From assembly GCA_026982695.1 (NCBI GenBank), contig JALSGS010000047.1, forward strand, positions 1 to 64,000: 64,000 nucleotides of DNA. The letters run 5' to 3'. The position numbers and the translations under genes are program-made. The DNA is from Saprospiraceae bacterium (GTDB lineage: Bacteria > Bacteroidota > Bacteroidia > Chitinophagales > Saprospiraceae). The notes under the pieces were generated by a model, which was given only the letters and a program-made list of their open reading frames with translations, did not search any database and had not been told where the DNA came from. Below, piece after piece: positions 47,201 through 55,900 of this stretch; the stretch's first letter is position 1; each line of letters opens with the position of its first letter.

Positions 47201-48041
47201 CCAATGCAGTTTGCGCACGCGGTAGCAATTGCACGGAAGGTGACAGCTCGGTGGATGCAGATATGTGTTGAACGCCCTTAGCGCGTAGTACCTGGGCCAG
47301 ACGCTGCTCGTGTTGGGCATTGCGATAGCTGTTGCGCAATGCAATTGCTACAGCATTTACACCAGAAGCTTTGATTTTATTGGTTAGCTGTTCAATGGCT
47401 TGCTGAGTAAGTGGCTGAATGGGTTGGCCATTGGCATCTATGGCTTCGGGTACTTCGAATAGTTGTTCGTACAAGACGACAGGCTCAGGTATATCGAGTT
47501 GAAAGAGGTGTGGGCGTTGTTGTGTGCCTATAGGGATTAATCCACTCAAGCCCTTAGTGACGCAAAATGCCACTCGCCCACCCTTTCTTTCCAACAACGC
47601 ATTGGTGCCCCGCGTAGTGCCCAATCTCATTTTTATAGGCGGAAAGTCTTCGTCGAGGGCTGTATGGGTAGCTAAGCGTGCAGCCAGTACAGGTGCTTCT
47701 TCACCTGCCGACAGCTCAAAGATAGCTGGGCATTTGACTTGAATCGGCCTGCGAAGAGTAATGCGTCCTTCGACAAAGTCGATTTGATCTACAATAACTT
47801 GCTGGCCAGTAGTACCTGTAAGCTGCAGTTGATACCCCTGAAAAATATCTGTCGTGATGGGCCATTTGTGTGAAAAGCGGAAAGTAGTGGCGCTTTCCTG
47901 CAGCGTTAAGGTGCCGCGCAATTTGCCGCTACTCAACACCTTGAGGCGTTTCCATTTGCCGGAAGGCGAGATGGCCAAGCAGTCGGTGAAGGTACCTCCT
48001 GTATCAATCCATATATGCCAGTATGGAGCCGTGTTACTCAT
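44247..48041 (-). CDS. Fused hydantoinase/5-oxoprolinase (HyuA-HyuB)
   Basis: The 1264 residues join a HyuA-type ATP-binding half (about 1-710; IDTGGTFTDCLA, LGTTRGTNALLERKGG, LTLDMGGTSTDTARYD) and a HyuB-type half (about 750-1264; TNVKERLDFSCALLD, DVVITNHPKYGGSHLPDIT, NSGGSGQWQGGDG). This matches ATP-dependent 5-oxoprolinase, which opens 5-oxoproline to glutamate, and related hydantoin or acetophenone enzymes. The single-chain form resembles the eukaryotic enzyme in length. No partner genes are adjacent. The substrate cannot be fixed from the sequence. Confidence 0.92.
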   Translation of the reverse strand: MSNTAPYWHIWIDTGGTFTDCLAISPSGKWKRLKVLSSGKLRGTLTLQESATTFRFSHKWPITTDIFQGYQLQLTGTTGQQVIVDQIDFVEGRITLRRPIQVKCPAIFELSAGEEAPVLAARLATHTALDEDFPPIKMRLGTTRGTNALLERKGGRVAFCVTKGLSGLIPIGTQQRPHLFQLDIPEPVVLYEQLFEVPEAIDANGQPIQPLTQQAIEQLTNKIKASGVNAVAIALRNSYRNAQHEQRLAQVLRAKGVQHISASTELSPSVQLLPRAQTALVNAYLSPVLNKYLHQIEQTVGHSPASSLHIMTSAGGLVRADQYQPKDSLLSGPAGGVAGAARIGSHLGFHRLLTLDMGGTSTDTARYDDAFDYTWHTVVGGVELQAPALSIETVAAGGGSICGFNGQKLFVGPQSAGATPGPACYGAGGPLTITDVNLLLGKLDPSAMGIPVSVEAASTALEVLRQQIETQTGKVVSTQVLLRGFEQIANEKMADAIRRISVARGFNPADYALLAFGGAGGLHACQVAHLLGINTVILPVDAGLLSAYGIGTAPIRRIATLQVLKPLSEIEDQLPTFFTQVAQQARQAVAAEGITPSSVVLSRQLLYLRFVGQAHTIELEWHTQMRVAQAFETSYRKLFGHFPSSGIIEVESIKVIASADTKVPPDEPQKGQGDMPTPPLKQLNIQDNTIPVYYWPQLACGQQINGPAIILHHTATAWIEPQWRALVASGGHLIVRHTSEQPPTTQSANHNEVVALELFSNRFTAIAEEMGAQLQRTAFSTNVKERLDFSCALLDPAARLLVNAPHIPVHLGSLGICARLILNKIKLAPGDVVITNHPKYGGSHLPDITLLAPVWYNDQLLGYVINRAHHADIGGKRPGSMPPDARHLAEEGIVIPPMHIVRQGKVLWSQIERVLTQGPWPTRMLRENIADINAALAALRTGQKRLIALAKQEGTARVQHYMERVRQAATNAFLNSWAPYDGRTFHATETLDDGSPICVRINVALPHITFDFSGTAPVHPGNLNANLAILYSVIIYVLRLVCGREVPLNEGLMEYVHIVLPKDTLLHPDFDDHPEYCPPVVGGNTEVSQRLTDTLLKALDLCACSQGTMNNLLFGNAHFGYYETIGGGVGAGPGFHGQSGVHQHMTNTRLTDIEELERRYPVRVRRFELRPNSGGSGQWQGGDGIIRELEFLEPVELTLLTQHRVIQPYGKNGGGPGAVGKQWIIRANGATHPLRGTDTCTMNPGDRLHIETPGGGGWGTPSTD

Positions 48042-48046
48042 GCAGG

Positions 48047-48054
48047 CAAAATAA
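48047..48054 (-). promoter_or_regulatory. Possible -7 element of the hydantoinase gene
   Basis: TTATTTTG on the minus strand is one mismatch from TAnnTTTG and ends 5 bases before the ATG at 48041, the same layout as the dtxR gene. No clear -33 element was found. Confidence 0.3.
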
Positions 48055-48279
48055 AGGCAAAGCTGCGTACTTGGGCCCCACTATGAGTATTTTAGGAGCA
48101 TTCTCGAGAAAACAGGTCACTGCGTATTTGTCTGCTAAATATTCATTTCCATAGCTTTGCTATGCTAAGGCAGGAGATATTTTGTTACTTTGGGTTTATA
48201 GGCAGCTATCGCGTCGTGCATGGTGATAGCGATTGGGTATTTCTCGGTGATCACTTCGGTGCGTTATAACCATTTGGTG

Positions 48280-49113
48280 ATGAAAGACAAAAATATTGCG
48301 GCACTACTTGCGCTATTTTTTGGGTGGATAGGGGTACATCGCTTTTATTTACGCCAATATGGTTTGGGCATCTTGTACTTGATTTTATTGGGCACGGGGA
48401 TTTCGTTTCTGTTGGGGCTTATAGACGCAATAGCTTTTTTTGTCATGGATTCAGCACAGTTTGACCAAAAATACAACCGCCGCTATGTAGAAGATCCCAT
48501 TCGCAGTGAGGTGCCTGACTTTGAGCGGCGTGCTTACCGACACCGTCCCAGCTATCAGCGCATGCGTGCCCGTCCTCATCGTAGTGCGTCTAAGTTTGAC
48601 GAGCTAACCCAAGTGTCTCGGTTGACTAAAGCTCAGCGAAAGAAGGTCAAACAGTTGATCAAGGAGGGCAAGGAGCACTTTGAGGCCTATGAGATAGAAG
48701 AGGCGATCAAAGCTTTTGAAGAAGCGAAAGCTATTGACCCGAAAAATCCGGCTTTGCACTTCAACTTGGCCTGTGCGTGGTCGTTATTGGAAAATTCCGA
48801 TAAGGCTTTTGCTCATTTAGATGCTGCTGTAGCCTTGGGGTTTGATGATTTCGATCGCATTCGGAATCACGAAGCACTTGCTTTTCTGCGCGTCCAACCC
48901 CTGTTTGAGTCTTTTGAAGCCAATGGCTTTCGGCTACCTCCACCTGAGCAGAAAGAGGCTTTAGCTTCACCATCTACACAGCCTGCAGATGAGCTTTTGC
49001 AAAATGAACCCAATTTGTTGGATCAGCTCAACAAGCTGCGCGAATTGCGCAGTCGAGGCCTGCTCACCCAAGAAGAATATGAAGACAAAAAACGCGAACT
49101 GTTAGGGGAATGA
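48280..49113 (+). CDS. TM2-TPR-SHOCT protein
   Basis: From ATG 48280 the product starts KDKNIAALLALFFGWIGVHR, the TM2 domain with two spans and a tight turn (about 3-65). A basic linker leads to a TPR pair (about 120-200, including YEIEEAIKAFEEAKAIDPKN), and the C terminus LNKLRELRSRGLLTQEEYED is a SHOCT-like helix pair. An in-frame ATG at 48220 is not preferred because it puts residues before the TM2 start. The function is unknown. The stop overlaps the cyclase gene (ATGA). Confidence 0.82.
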   Translation: MKDKNIAALLALFFGWIGVHRFYLRQYGLGILYLILLGTGISFLLGLIDAIAFFVMDSAQFDQKYNRRYVEDPIRSEVPDFERRAYRHRPSYQRMRARPHRSASKFDELTQVSRLTKAQRKKVKQLIKEGKEHFEAYEIEEAIKAFEEAKAIDPKNPALHFNLACAWSLLENSDKAFAHLDAAVALGFDDFDRIRNHEALAFLRVQPLFESFEANGFRLPPPEQKEALASPSTQPADELLQNEPNLLDQLNKLRELRSRGLLTQEEYEDKKRELLGE

Positions 49114-49922
49114 GTGCTTTGCGTATAAATCAGCCACTAGTAGAAAGCTTGGTATGTACAGGTAGGGGAACTATGTGCGCACGTCTCGACCAACCCATAG
49201 ATATTGCTATCCCATTACGAGAAGGTACTGACACGGTCAACTGCTTTTGGGCACCACCTGTAGAAAGTGCTCCCATCACAATGGGGGACTTTGTAGGTGA
49301 TGTGCGTAGAGGCGGATCGGTCAATTTCCGGTGGGTGCGCCTTACGCCTCACGGTAATGGGACCCATACCGAGTGTGTGGGGCATATTTCGCCCCGCTTC
49401 GAATCGGTCAATGACGCCTTGCAAGGATATCATTATGTGGCCCAGTTAATGAGCTTGTGGCCCGAGCGCATGGCTAATGGCGATCGCGTCCTTACGCTCG
49501 AACAGATAAAAGCGGCTTTTGATGTTCAGCTGAAGCCGCAAGCCCTAGTCATACGAACTATGCCTAATGATCCGCTCAAACGGCGTGTTAATTACTCGGG
49601 CACTAATCCTCCTTATTTGCATCACGAGGCAGCTGCTTGGTTAGTGGCTCAAGAAATTGATCATTTGCTAGTCGATTTGCCGTCTGTAGATCGGGAAGAT
49701 GATGGCGGTAAGTTGCTAGCGCATAAAGCTTTTTGGGCTTATCCTCATGCGACACGTGATCATGCTACCATTACAGAACTGATATACGTACCTGACGAGG
49801 TGCCTGATGGCCCCTATCTATTAGCACTGCACGTGGCACCGCTTGAACTGGATGCAGTGCCTGCTCGTCCATTACTTTTTTCCCTGTCGTTGACAACAGA
49901 TGTGTCGTTAAGTGAAAAGTGA
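49110..49922 (+). CDS. Cyclase-family metal hydrolase (kynurenine formamidase-like)
   Basis: The 270 residues fit the putative cyclase family PF04199, zinc or manganese hydrolases that include bacterial kynurenine formamidase. The metal motif appears as TPHGNGTHTECVGH, an expanded form of the usual HGTHxD, with later HLLVDLPSVDREDDGG and HKAFW. An alternative start at ATG 49167 would give 251 residues beginning MCARLDQPIDIAIPL, close to the family start. It is translationally coupled to the TM2 gene. The substrate is unknown. Confidence 0.78.
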   Translation: MSALRINQPLVESLVCTGRGTMCARLDQPIDIAIPLREGTDTVNCFWAPPVESAPITMGDFVGDVRRGGSVNFRWVRLTPHGNGTHTECVGHISPRFESVNDALQGYHYVAQLMSLWPERMANGDRVLTLEQIKAAFDVQLKPQALVIRTMPNDPLKRRVNYSGTNPPYLHHEAAAWLVAQEIDHLLVDLPSVDREDDGGKLLAHKAFWAYPHATRDHATITELIYVPDEVPDGPYLLALHVAPLELDAVPARPLLFSLSLTTDVSLSEK

Positions 49923-50560
49923 TCCTATATATGTCTTTTTATACCTACCCCGAAGCGTTTTTATAGCTGATGGAAAGTGTCGAACTGTTGATCCTACCTA
50001 ATTTGATGTAGGTAACTCCCTCGCTTCTTTCTCTGGTTTGTGAGTTGTGGGAGGAGGCCAATTGGGTACCTACTCACAAATGCACAGAACCATGGTATTT
50101 GTCAATTTTACGACCCCAAGTCAATACTACTATCAGCTTGGCCAGTATTTGGCACGCTGGTATCAAGCACATACTCCAGCAATGCAATTTTCTGAAAAAG
50201 TATGAACGGCCGTTGCGAAAGCCTCAACTTTCAGCTTGTGTCATTGCCATTGTGTGGCAGCCTGACTCGCATAGACATGGACAAGAATAGGAAGGGTTGG
50301 TGGCTATCACCTGTGCAGTGGAGAATTTGTAGCTTTTAGTACAGTTAGAGGGCTGGTAACCTACTTTCCTTCTGCTTTGAGTGCTGTCCCTTTTCCGCAA
50401 GATCTGGATTGTAATTGGTGTTTTTGCTTAGAGTGCCTTAGCGGCAAAAGATGACGAGCAGCGATCAAACCATTTTCAGAACGAAATGATATTGGTGTGG
50501 GAAATATTGGTATTTTTATTTGCTTGAGTTTTTTTGTCAAAATATCGTTTTGTTCGTCGA
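49923..50560 (+). other. Long gap before susC with no recognised gene
   Basis: This is the first part of an 888-base interval between the cyclase and susC. Two short open frames overlap near 50090-50290, one reading QYYYQLGQYLARWYQAH; they look weakly coding but lack a start context and known relatives, so they may be remnants of a decayed gene. A short hairpin (TACCTA at 49995-50000 with TAGGTA at 50009-50014) may be a weak terminator for the cyclase gene. I see no RNA gene. Confidence 0.4.
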
Positions 50561-50590
50561 TTGGTGATTGATAATTTTACACTATGTTTG
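50561..50590 (+). promoter_or_regulatory. Predicted promoter of susC-susD
   Basis: TTG (50561-50563), a 19-base spacer and TATGTTTG (50583-50590) match the Bacteroidota promoter consensus exactly in spacing and core. It would give a leader of about 215 bases before the susC ATG. Confidence 0.6.
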
Positions 50591-50685
50591 CAATAAGCCT
50601 CTTAAAAGGTTCATTTCGCCATACTCACCAAATTGATGTTTCCAGTCTTTTCTCTGTGAAGATGGGCTGCGGTGTACGATTGGAG

Positions 50686-50715
50686 TTTGGGCATCCATTT
50701 CACTAAGCACCTTTG
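50686..50715 (+). promoter_or_regulatory. Second candidate promoter of susC-susD
   Basis: TTTG (50686-50689), an 18-base spacer and CACCTTTG (50708-50715) fit the consensus with one mismatch in the -7 element. It lies 95 bases before susC, so the operon may have two starts. Confidence 0.45.
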
Positions 50716-50810
50716 TCCTGTACTTATGACCCATCTTACCAGCAAGTTACTCGGCTTGAGTGCCGGTGTGACCAAAGCCATCTATTTTTCAAAACAAAAA
50801 TTGATAAACC

Positions 50811-53800
50811 ATGCGTGTACATTTACCTAAATCCATGCGCCATCTTAGGTATGTCGTATGGGCAGCATTATTGTTGGTGAGTTCGGGCAGCCTGTTGGCT
50901 CAGCGACAGGTGATGGGCACCGTCACCGACGAGCAAGGCCAACCGCTAATTGGTGCTACTGTAATGATCAAAGGTAGCGATAGAGGTACAGTAACTGATT
51001 TGGATGGCAAGTTCACCATTGAAGCCAGTGAAAGTGATGTACTGGTAATTTCCTACACGGGCTATCAGACTCAGGAAGTAGCTGTAGGGGTAGACAATGT
51101 CATTAATGTCGCTCTAGCTGAAGGTATTACCTTCGATGAGGTGGTCGTGACGGGGTATACCTCTCAGAGCCGCCGCAATATCTCTGGGGCGGTAACCTCT
51201 GTAGATGCGGAAGAGATTCAGCAGATTCCGACAGACAATGTGGCCAAAGTGCTACAGGGAAAGGCTGCCGGGGTTATAGTTAAAACCTCAGGGGCTCCTG
51301 GTGGTGGGGTATCTCTGCGCATTCGAGGCTTTTCTACCATCAACTCTAATGAGCCACTGTACATTTTGGACGGAATTCCCACAGGCCCCCAAGCTATCCA
51401 GGACTTAAATCCCAATGACATCGAATCTATCCAGGTGCTTAAAGATGCTTCTGCCGCGTCGATCTATGGAGCACGTGCCTCCAATGGGGTGGTCATTATC
51501 ACGACAAAAAAGGGATCTGTTGTGGGAGAACCCACCTTAAGCGTCGATATGTACTATGCAGTACAGCAACCCGGCAATTTGCCCCAGATGCTCAGCCCAC
51601 AAGAATTGGCCAATGTGTTGTGGGAAGCGCAGAAAAATGCAGGTCTTTCACCTACACATCCCCAATATGGTTCGAGCCCCACACCGGTGATCCCAAACTA
51701 CATCATCCCAGCTGGTGCTGAAACGGCTGATGAAGCAGCATACGATTATGAAACCAATCCGATTACCAGGGCTAACAAACAAGGTACCAACTGGTTGGAC
51801 GAGATATTTGATCCTGCACCAGAGCGCCGCATCAACATCGCTGCGTCGGGCGGATCGGAAAAAGGACAATACTATCTTTCTGGAGGTTGGTATCGCCAAG
51901 ATGGCGTGGTGATTCATACCAACTACGAGCGCTTTAGCTTGCGAGCTAATACACTCTTCCGCATAAAAGATCGCGTGCGTATAGGAGAAAATATGATGGC
52001 ATCCTATAGCGAACAGGTACGCATTCCTGGTGGAATTCAAGGTACTGGAAATGCGATCACCATGGCCATGCGTATGCCTACAATCATCCCTGTCTATGAT
52101 GTAGGGGGCAACTTTGCAGGTACACGTGCACCAGGAATGAACAACCCGCGCAACCCCGTAGCCATGTTGGTGCGCAACAAGGATAATGTAGCTAAAGGGC
52201 TGCGCCTTTTGGCCAATGCTTATGGGGAGGTAGACTTGTTGGAAGGGCTTACCGCTAAGACGAGCTTCAATGTAGAGCTGTTTAATACGGTGGACAACCG
52301 CGTGTATAATATTCGCGATATTGAGTCGGCTGAACCAGCAGCGTCTAATAGCCTTAGCCAACGTTCTGACAACAGCCTAACTTGGACGTGGACGAATACA
52401 TTGACTTTCAGCAAGCATTTTGGTGACCACGATCTGACGATTCTGGCAGGTACAGAGGCTATCGACAATACCTATACTTATTTTGGTGCGAGCCGCGTCA
52501 ACTTCTTTAGTGATGAGATCGACTATCGACAGCTCGATGCTGGTGAAGCGGGAATTAACAACTTTGGCAATACTTTCTCCAATTCTCTTTTCTCAATATT
52601 TGGAAAAGTAGATTATGCCTTTAAAGGCAAGTACATCTTGAGCGCTACGGTGCGCCGCGATGGTTCTTCGCGTTTTGGCGTGGCTAATCGATATGGAGTT
52701 TTTCCAGCCTTTAGTGCCGCGTGGCGCATCTCTGACGAAGATTTTTTCAATACCGATGGACCTATAAACGACTTGAAGTTGCGTGCAGGATATGGCGTGA
52801 CGGGTAACCAAGAAATCGGCGACTATCGCTATAGCTCCACCTTCGGTCCCGACATTGCCACCTCAGGCTACGACATCAATGGTACCAATAACTCTGTAGT
52901 TGTAGGTTTTGACAGCCGTGTGTTTGGCAATCCAGATGTGAAATGGGAAGAAACCACGGGGTTGAATGCTGGCTTTGATGCCATCCTATTCGACAACCGC
53001 TTGGGCCTTATCTTTGACTGGTATAAATATACCACCAATGACATGTTGATCGAAGTAGACCCACCTACTACCAAAGGAGTTGCAGCTCCGCCCTTTGTCA
53101 ATGTGGGTACAATGGAAAACAGAGGCATTGATCTGGCATTGACTTACAACAGCCCTGACAAGGGGGACTTTAGTTATGACCTCAGCCTCAATTTTTCCAC
53201 TTACAAAAACAAGGTGATCAAGTTAGCCGAATCTGATCAGGTCTTTTGGTCGGGGGGCTTTCGCACCTACGATGCTACGCGTACAGAGGAAGGCTATCCC
53301 ATTGCTTCTTTCTTTGGATACAATATTGTGGGTATTTTCCAAGATCAAGCCGAAGTAGACGCATGGGCTGAACAGCCAGGAGCAGCACCTGGGCGCTTCA
53401 AATACGAAGACAACAATGGCACGGATGAGGCTGGACGCCTTACTGGACAACCCGATGGCAAGATCGATGCAGCCGACCGCACCTACATTGGTAGTCCACA
53501 TCCCGACTTTATCTTTGGTGCCACCTTCAACTTCCGGTACAGGCAATTCGACTTAGGCCTATTCCTCAATGGCACTTATGGCAATGAGATATTTAATGCC
53601 AACAAGTATTTTACCGACTTCGTGCAGACCTTTACCAACTCGGGTAAAGGCGTCGGCTTGCTCGACTCATGGGGCTATCCCGGCGTAGATAATGCCTCGG
53701 CTACACACCCACAGATCAACCTCAATGCACCCGATATTGAATTGGCTCCTTCTACTTTCTACATCGAAGATGGCTCTTATCTGCGCGTGCGTACCTTTAC

Positions 53801-54026
53801 TTTGGGGTATAATGTACCTTCAAGCCGCTTGGGTAATGCCTTTTCGCATCTGCGCATTTATGTGCAGGGCAACAATATACTGACGCTCACTAAGTATTCT
53901 GGCTTCGATCCTGAAATTGGCAATGGCAGTTACTATGGATCGCGTGCCGACCTCGACATTGGTGTAGATCGCGGTCAGTATCCCATTGTCAAGTCCTGGA
54001 TGTTGGGGCTCAATGCCTCTTTCTAA
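50811..54026 (+). CDS. SusC/RagA-family TonB-linked outer-membrane transporter
   Basis: The 1071 residues begin with a signal peptide (about 1-31, ending SLLAQ), then a carboxypeptidase-regulatory-like domain (GTVTDEQGQPLIGATVMIKG), a TonB box region with FDEVVVTGYTSQ, and the plug (ISGAVTSVDAEEIQQIP to GARASNGVVIITTKKG). The rest is a 22-strand barrel ending WMLGLNASF with the terminal aromatic. No STN signalling domain is present. It imports a nutrient with its SusD partner, encoded 50 bases downstream. No glycoside hydrolase, sulfatase or peptidase lies nearby, so the substrate is unknown. Confidence 0.95.
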   Translation: MRVHLPKSMRHLRYVVWAALLLVSSGSLLAQRQVMGTVTDEQGQPLIGATVMIKGSDRGTVTDLDGKFTIEASESDVLVISYTGYQTQEVAVGVDNVINVALAEGITFDEVVVTGYTSQSRRNISGAVTSVDAEEIQQIPTDNVAKVLQGKAAGVIVKTSGAPGGGVSLRIRGFSTINSNEPLYILDGIPTGPQAIQDLNPNDIESIQVLKDASAASIYGARASNGVVIITTKKGSVVGEPTLSVDMYYAVQQPGNLPQMLSPQELANVLWEAQKNAGLSPTHPQYGSSPTPVIPNYIIPAGAETADEAAYDYETNPITRANKQGTNWLDEIFDPAPERRINIAASGGSEKGQYYLSGGWYRQDGVVIHTNYERFSLRANTLFRIKDRVRIGENMMASYSEQVRIPGGIQGTGNAITMAMRMPTIIPVYDVGGNFAGTRAPGMNNPRNPVAMLVRNKDNVAKGLRLLANAYGEVDLLEGLTAKTSFNVELFNTVDNRVYNIRDIESAEPAASNSLSQRSDNSLTWTWTNTLTFSKHFGDHDLTILAGTEAIDNTYTYFGASRVNFFSDEIDYRQLDAGEAGINNFGNTFSNSLFSIFGKVDYAFKGKYILSATVRRDGSSRFGVANRYGVFPAFSAAWRISDEDFFNTDGPINDLKLRAGYGVTGNQEIGDYRYSSTFGPDIATSGYDINGTNNSVVVGFDSRVFGNPDVKWEETTGLNAGFDAILFDNRLGLIFDWYKYTTNDMLIEVDPPTTKGVAAPPFVNVGTMENRGIDLALTYNSPDKGDFSYDLSLNFSTYKNKVIKLAESDQVFWSGGFRTYDATRTEEGYPIASFFGYNIVGIFQDQAEVDAWAEQPGAAPGRFKYEDNNGTDEAGRLTGQPDGKIDAADRTYIGSPHPDFIFGATFNFRYRQFDLGLFLNGTYGNEIFNANKYFTDFVQTFTNSGKGVGLLDSWGYPGVDNASATHPQINLNAPDIELAPSTFYIEDGSYLRVRTFTLGYNVPSSRLGNAFSHLRIYVQGNNILTLTKYSGFDPEIGNGSYYGSRADLDIGVDRGQYPIVKSWMLGLNASF

Positions 54027-54076
54027 TAGTAATGGTGAGTGTGTTGTACTAAAATTCAACAAAAAACAATTCAGAC

Positions 54077-55828
54077 ATGAAAAAAATATTGATTTTCATA
54101 TCAATAGCCGCCGCAATAGGCTTATTGTTCAGTGCCTGCTCTGACAGTTTTCTGGACAAAAAGCCCCAGGGTGCCTTGAGTGAAGATGTGTTGGCTAATG
54201 CAAAAGGCGTAGAAGCATTGCTCATTGCTGCCTATGCAGAGCTGGATGGCTGGGCAGGGTGGAGTGTCGGTGCACCTTGGTATTCGGCAGGTAGCAACTG
54301 GGTATTTGGCGATGTATATGCCGACGATGCCTATAAAGGCACAGACGTAGGCGACCAGCCACAGATCAACTCTATTGAGCGGTACGAGCACGATGCTTCC
54401 AATGTCTATCTCATTGGCAAGTGGCGTGCATTATATGACGGCGTATCGCGCTGTAACGACGTATTGCGGGTATTGGCCAAAGCTGAAGCAAATGGCACGG
54501 TAGATCCCGGTCTGGCCAATCAGATTCGTGCCGAGGCGCGTTTCCTTCGCGGTTACTACCACATGGAAGCCATCAAACTGTGGGACTACGTGCCCTTTAT
54601 CGATGAAAACAATGCAGAAGCGTTGGCACCCAATGATCGAATTCCGTGGCCAGAAGTAGAAGGCGATTTGGATTTTGCCTACAAGACGCTTCCCGAAAGC
54701 CCGCGCAATGGGCAAGTAGGCCGAGCTACCAAATGGGCAGCAGCAGCTCTGTTGGGCAAGGCAAAGCTGTTTCAGCAAGACTATGCGGCAGCAAAACCCT
54801 ACTTCGATGATATCATCAACAATGGCCCATATGAGCTAGCCCCCAGCTTTCACGATAACTTCCGCATCGCGGGCAACAACAACTCGGAAAGTATCTTCCA
54901 AATTCAGGCTGCCGTTAATGAAGGTACTAATGGCGAAAATGGCAATTGGGGCGATGTGTTAAACTTCCCCTATACGGGAGGTCCTGGTGAGTGTTGTGGC
55001 TTTTATCAGCCCTCGCAAAACTTGGTCAATGCTTTTAAAACGGAGAATGGCTTGCCACTACTGTATACTTTCAACGATGAGGATGTGTCCAATGATCAAG
55101 GATGTACCAGTGGGCAACCCGATTGCTGTACGGAAGATGGTTCGGGCAACTGTATCGAACTTTACGTGCCCTACCAGGGATCACTCGACCCACGCCTCGA
55201 CTGGACGGTAGGCCGCAAGGGCATCCCCTATCTGGACTGGGGCCCTCATCCTGGTATTGCCTGGATCCGTGACCAGGCATATGCAGGCCCTTATAGCCCG
55301 AAGAAAAACGTGTTCTACAAGGCCGAGAAGGGCACAGGATCGACTGCTTCGGGTTGGGCACAAGGGCCCAATGCCAATAATTACAGCATCATTCGCTATG
55401 CGGATGTGTTGCTCATGGCTGCAGAATGCGAAGTTGAAGTGGGGAGCCTTGAAAAGGCCCGAGCATATGTCAACAAGGTACGTGCTCGAGCAGCTGACCC
55501 CACTACTTGGGTGATGAATGACGATGGGACACCGGCAGCCAACTACCAGATTAGCACTTACGATGATCCGTGGACTGATCAAAATTTTGCACGCGATGCC
55601 GTGCGCTTTGAGCGTCGATTAGAGCTTGCTATGGAAGGGCACCGCTTCTTTGACTTGAAGCGCTGGGGTGTGGCAGAGCAGGTGCTCGATGCATATTTGG
55701 CTGTAGAGTCTACCAAACGCACCTATTTGCAAGGTGCAGACTTTAAGCCACACAACGTGCGCCATCCCATTCCACAGACAGCGATCGATCTGAGTAATGG
55801 CACTTTGGTGCAAAATGAAGGATATTGA
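54077..55828 (+). CDS. SusD/RagB-family nutrient-binding lipoprotein
   Basis: The 583 residues carry a lipoprotein signal with lipobox LLFSAC (Cys21) and the family start CSDSFLDKKPQGAL. Helical TPR-like parts include RAEARFLRGYYHMEAIKLW, and the C terminus has FDLKRWGVAEQV and FKPHNVRHPIPQTAIDLS, all typical of SusD. It caps the SusC barrel from outside. Six cysteines occur in one loop (306, 307, 343, 350, 351, 359), an unusual feature for this family and possibly a disulfide-stabilised binding loop. A strong terminator follows. Confidence 0.95.
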   Translation: MKKILIFISIAAAIGLLFSACSDSFLDKKPQGALSEDVLANAKGVEALLIAAYAELDGWAGWSVGAPWYSAGSNWVFGDVYADDAYKGTDVGDQPQINSIERYEHDASNVYLIGKWRALYDGVSRCNDVLRVLAKAEANGTVDPGLANQIRAEARFLRGYYHMEAIKLWDYVPFIDENNAEALAPNDRIPWPEVEGDLDFAYKTLPESPRNGQVGRATKWAAAALLGKAKLFQQDYAAAKPYFDDIINNGPYELAPSFHDNFRIAGNNNSESIFQIQAAVNEGTNGENGNWGDVLNFPYTGGPGECCGFYQPSQNLVNAFKTENGLPLLYTFNDEDVSNDQGCTSGQPDCCTEDGSGNCIELYVPYQGSLDPRLDWTVGRKGIPYLDWGPHPGIAWIRDQAYAGPYSPKKNVFYKAEKGTGSTASGWAQGPNANNYSIIRYADVLLMAAECEVEVGSLEKARAYVNKVRARAADPTTWVMNDDGTPAANYQISTYDDPWTDQNFARDAVRFERRLELAMEGHRFFDLKRWGVAEQVLDAYLAVESTKRTYLQGADFKPHNVRHPIPQTAIDLSNGTLVQNEGY

Positions 55829-55868
55829 TAGGTGGTTTAACAAATTGAAAGGTTTGGTGCACCAGTTG

Positions 55869-55900
55869 CAGGCTCCCAAACGGGAGCCTGCGTTCTTTTT
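55869..55900 (+). terminator. Intrinsic terminator of susC-susD
   Basis: CAGGCTCCC and GGGAGCCTG form a perfect 9-base stem around AAAC, followed by CGTTCTTTTT. It lies 40 bases after the susD stop and overlaps the end of the convergent desulfhydrase gene by two bases. Confidence 0.85.

Noticed and set aside
50045-50290. 81-codon open frame before susC
   Set aside because: There is no start context or family resemblance; a second frame overlaps it, so at most it is a remnant.
51648-52361. 237-codon open frame on the minus strand
   Set aside because: It is antisense to susC, whose reading frame is supported by clear domains.
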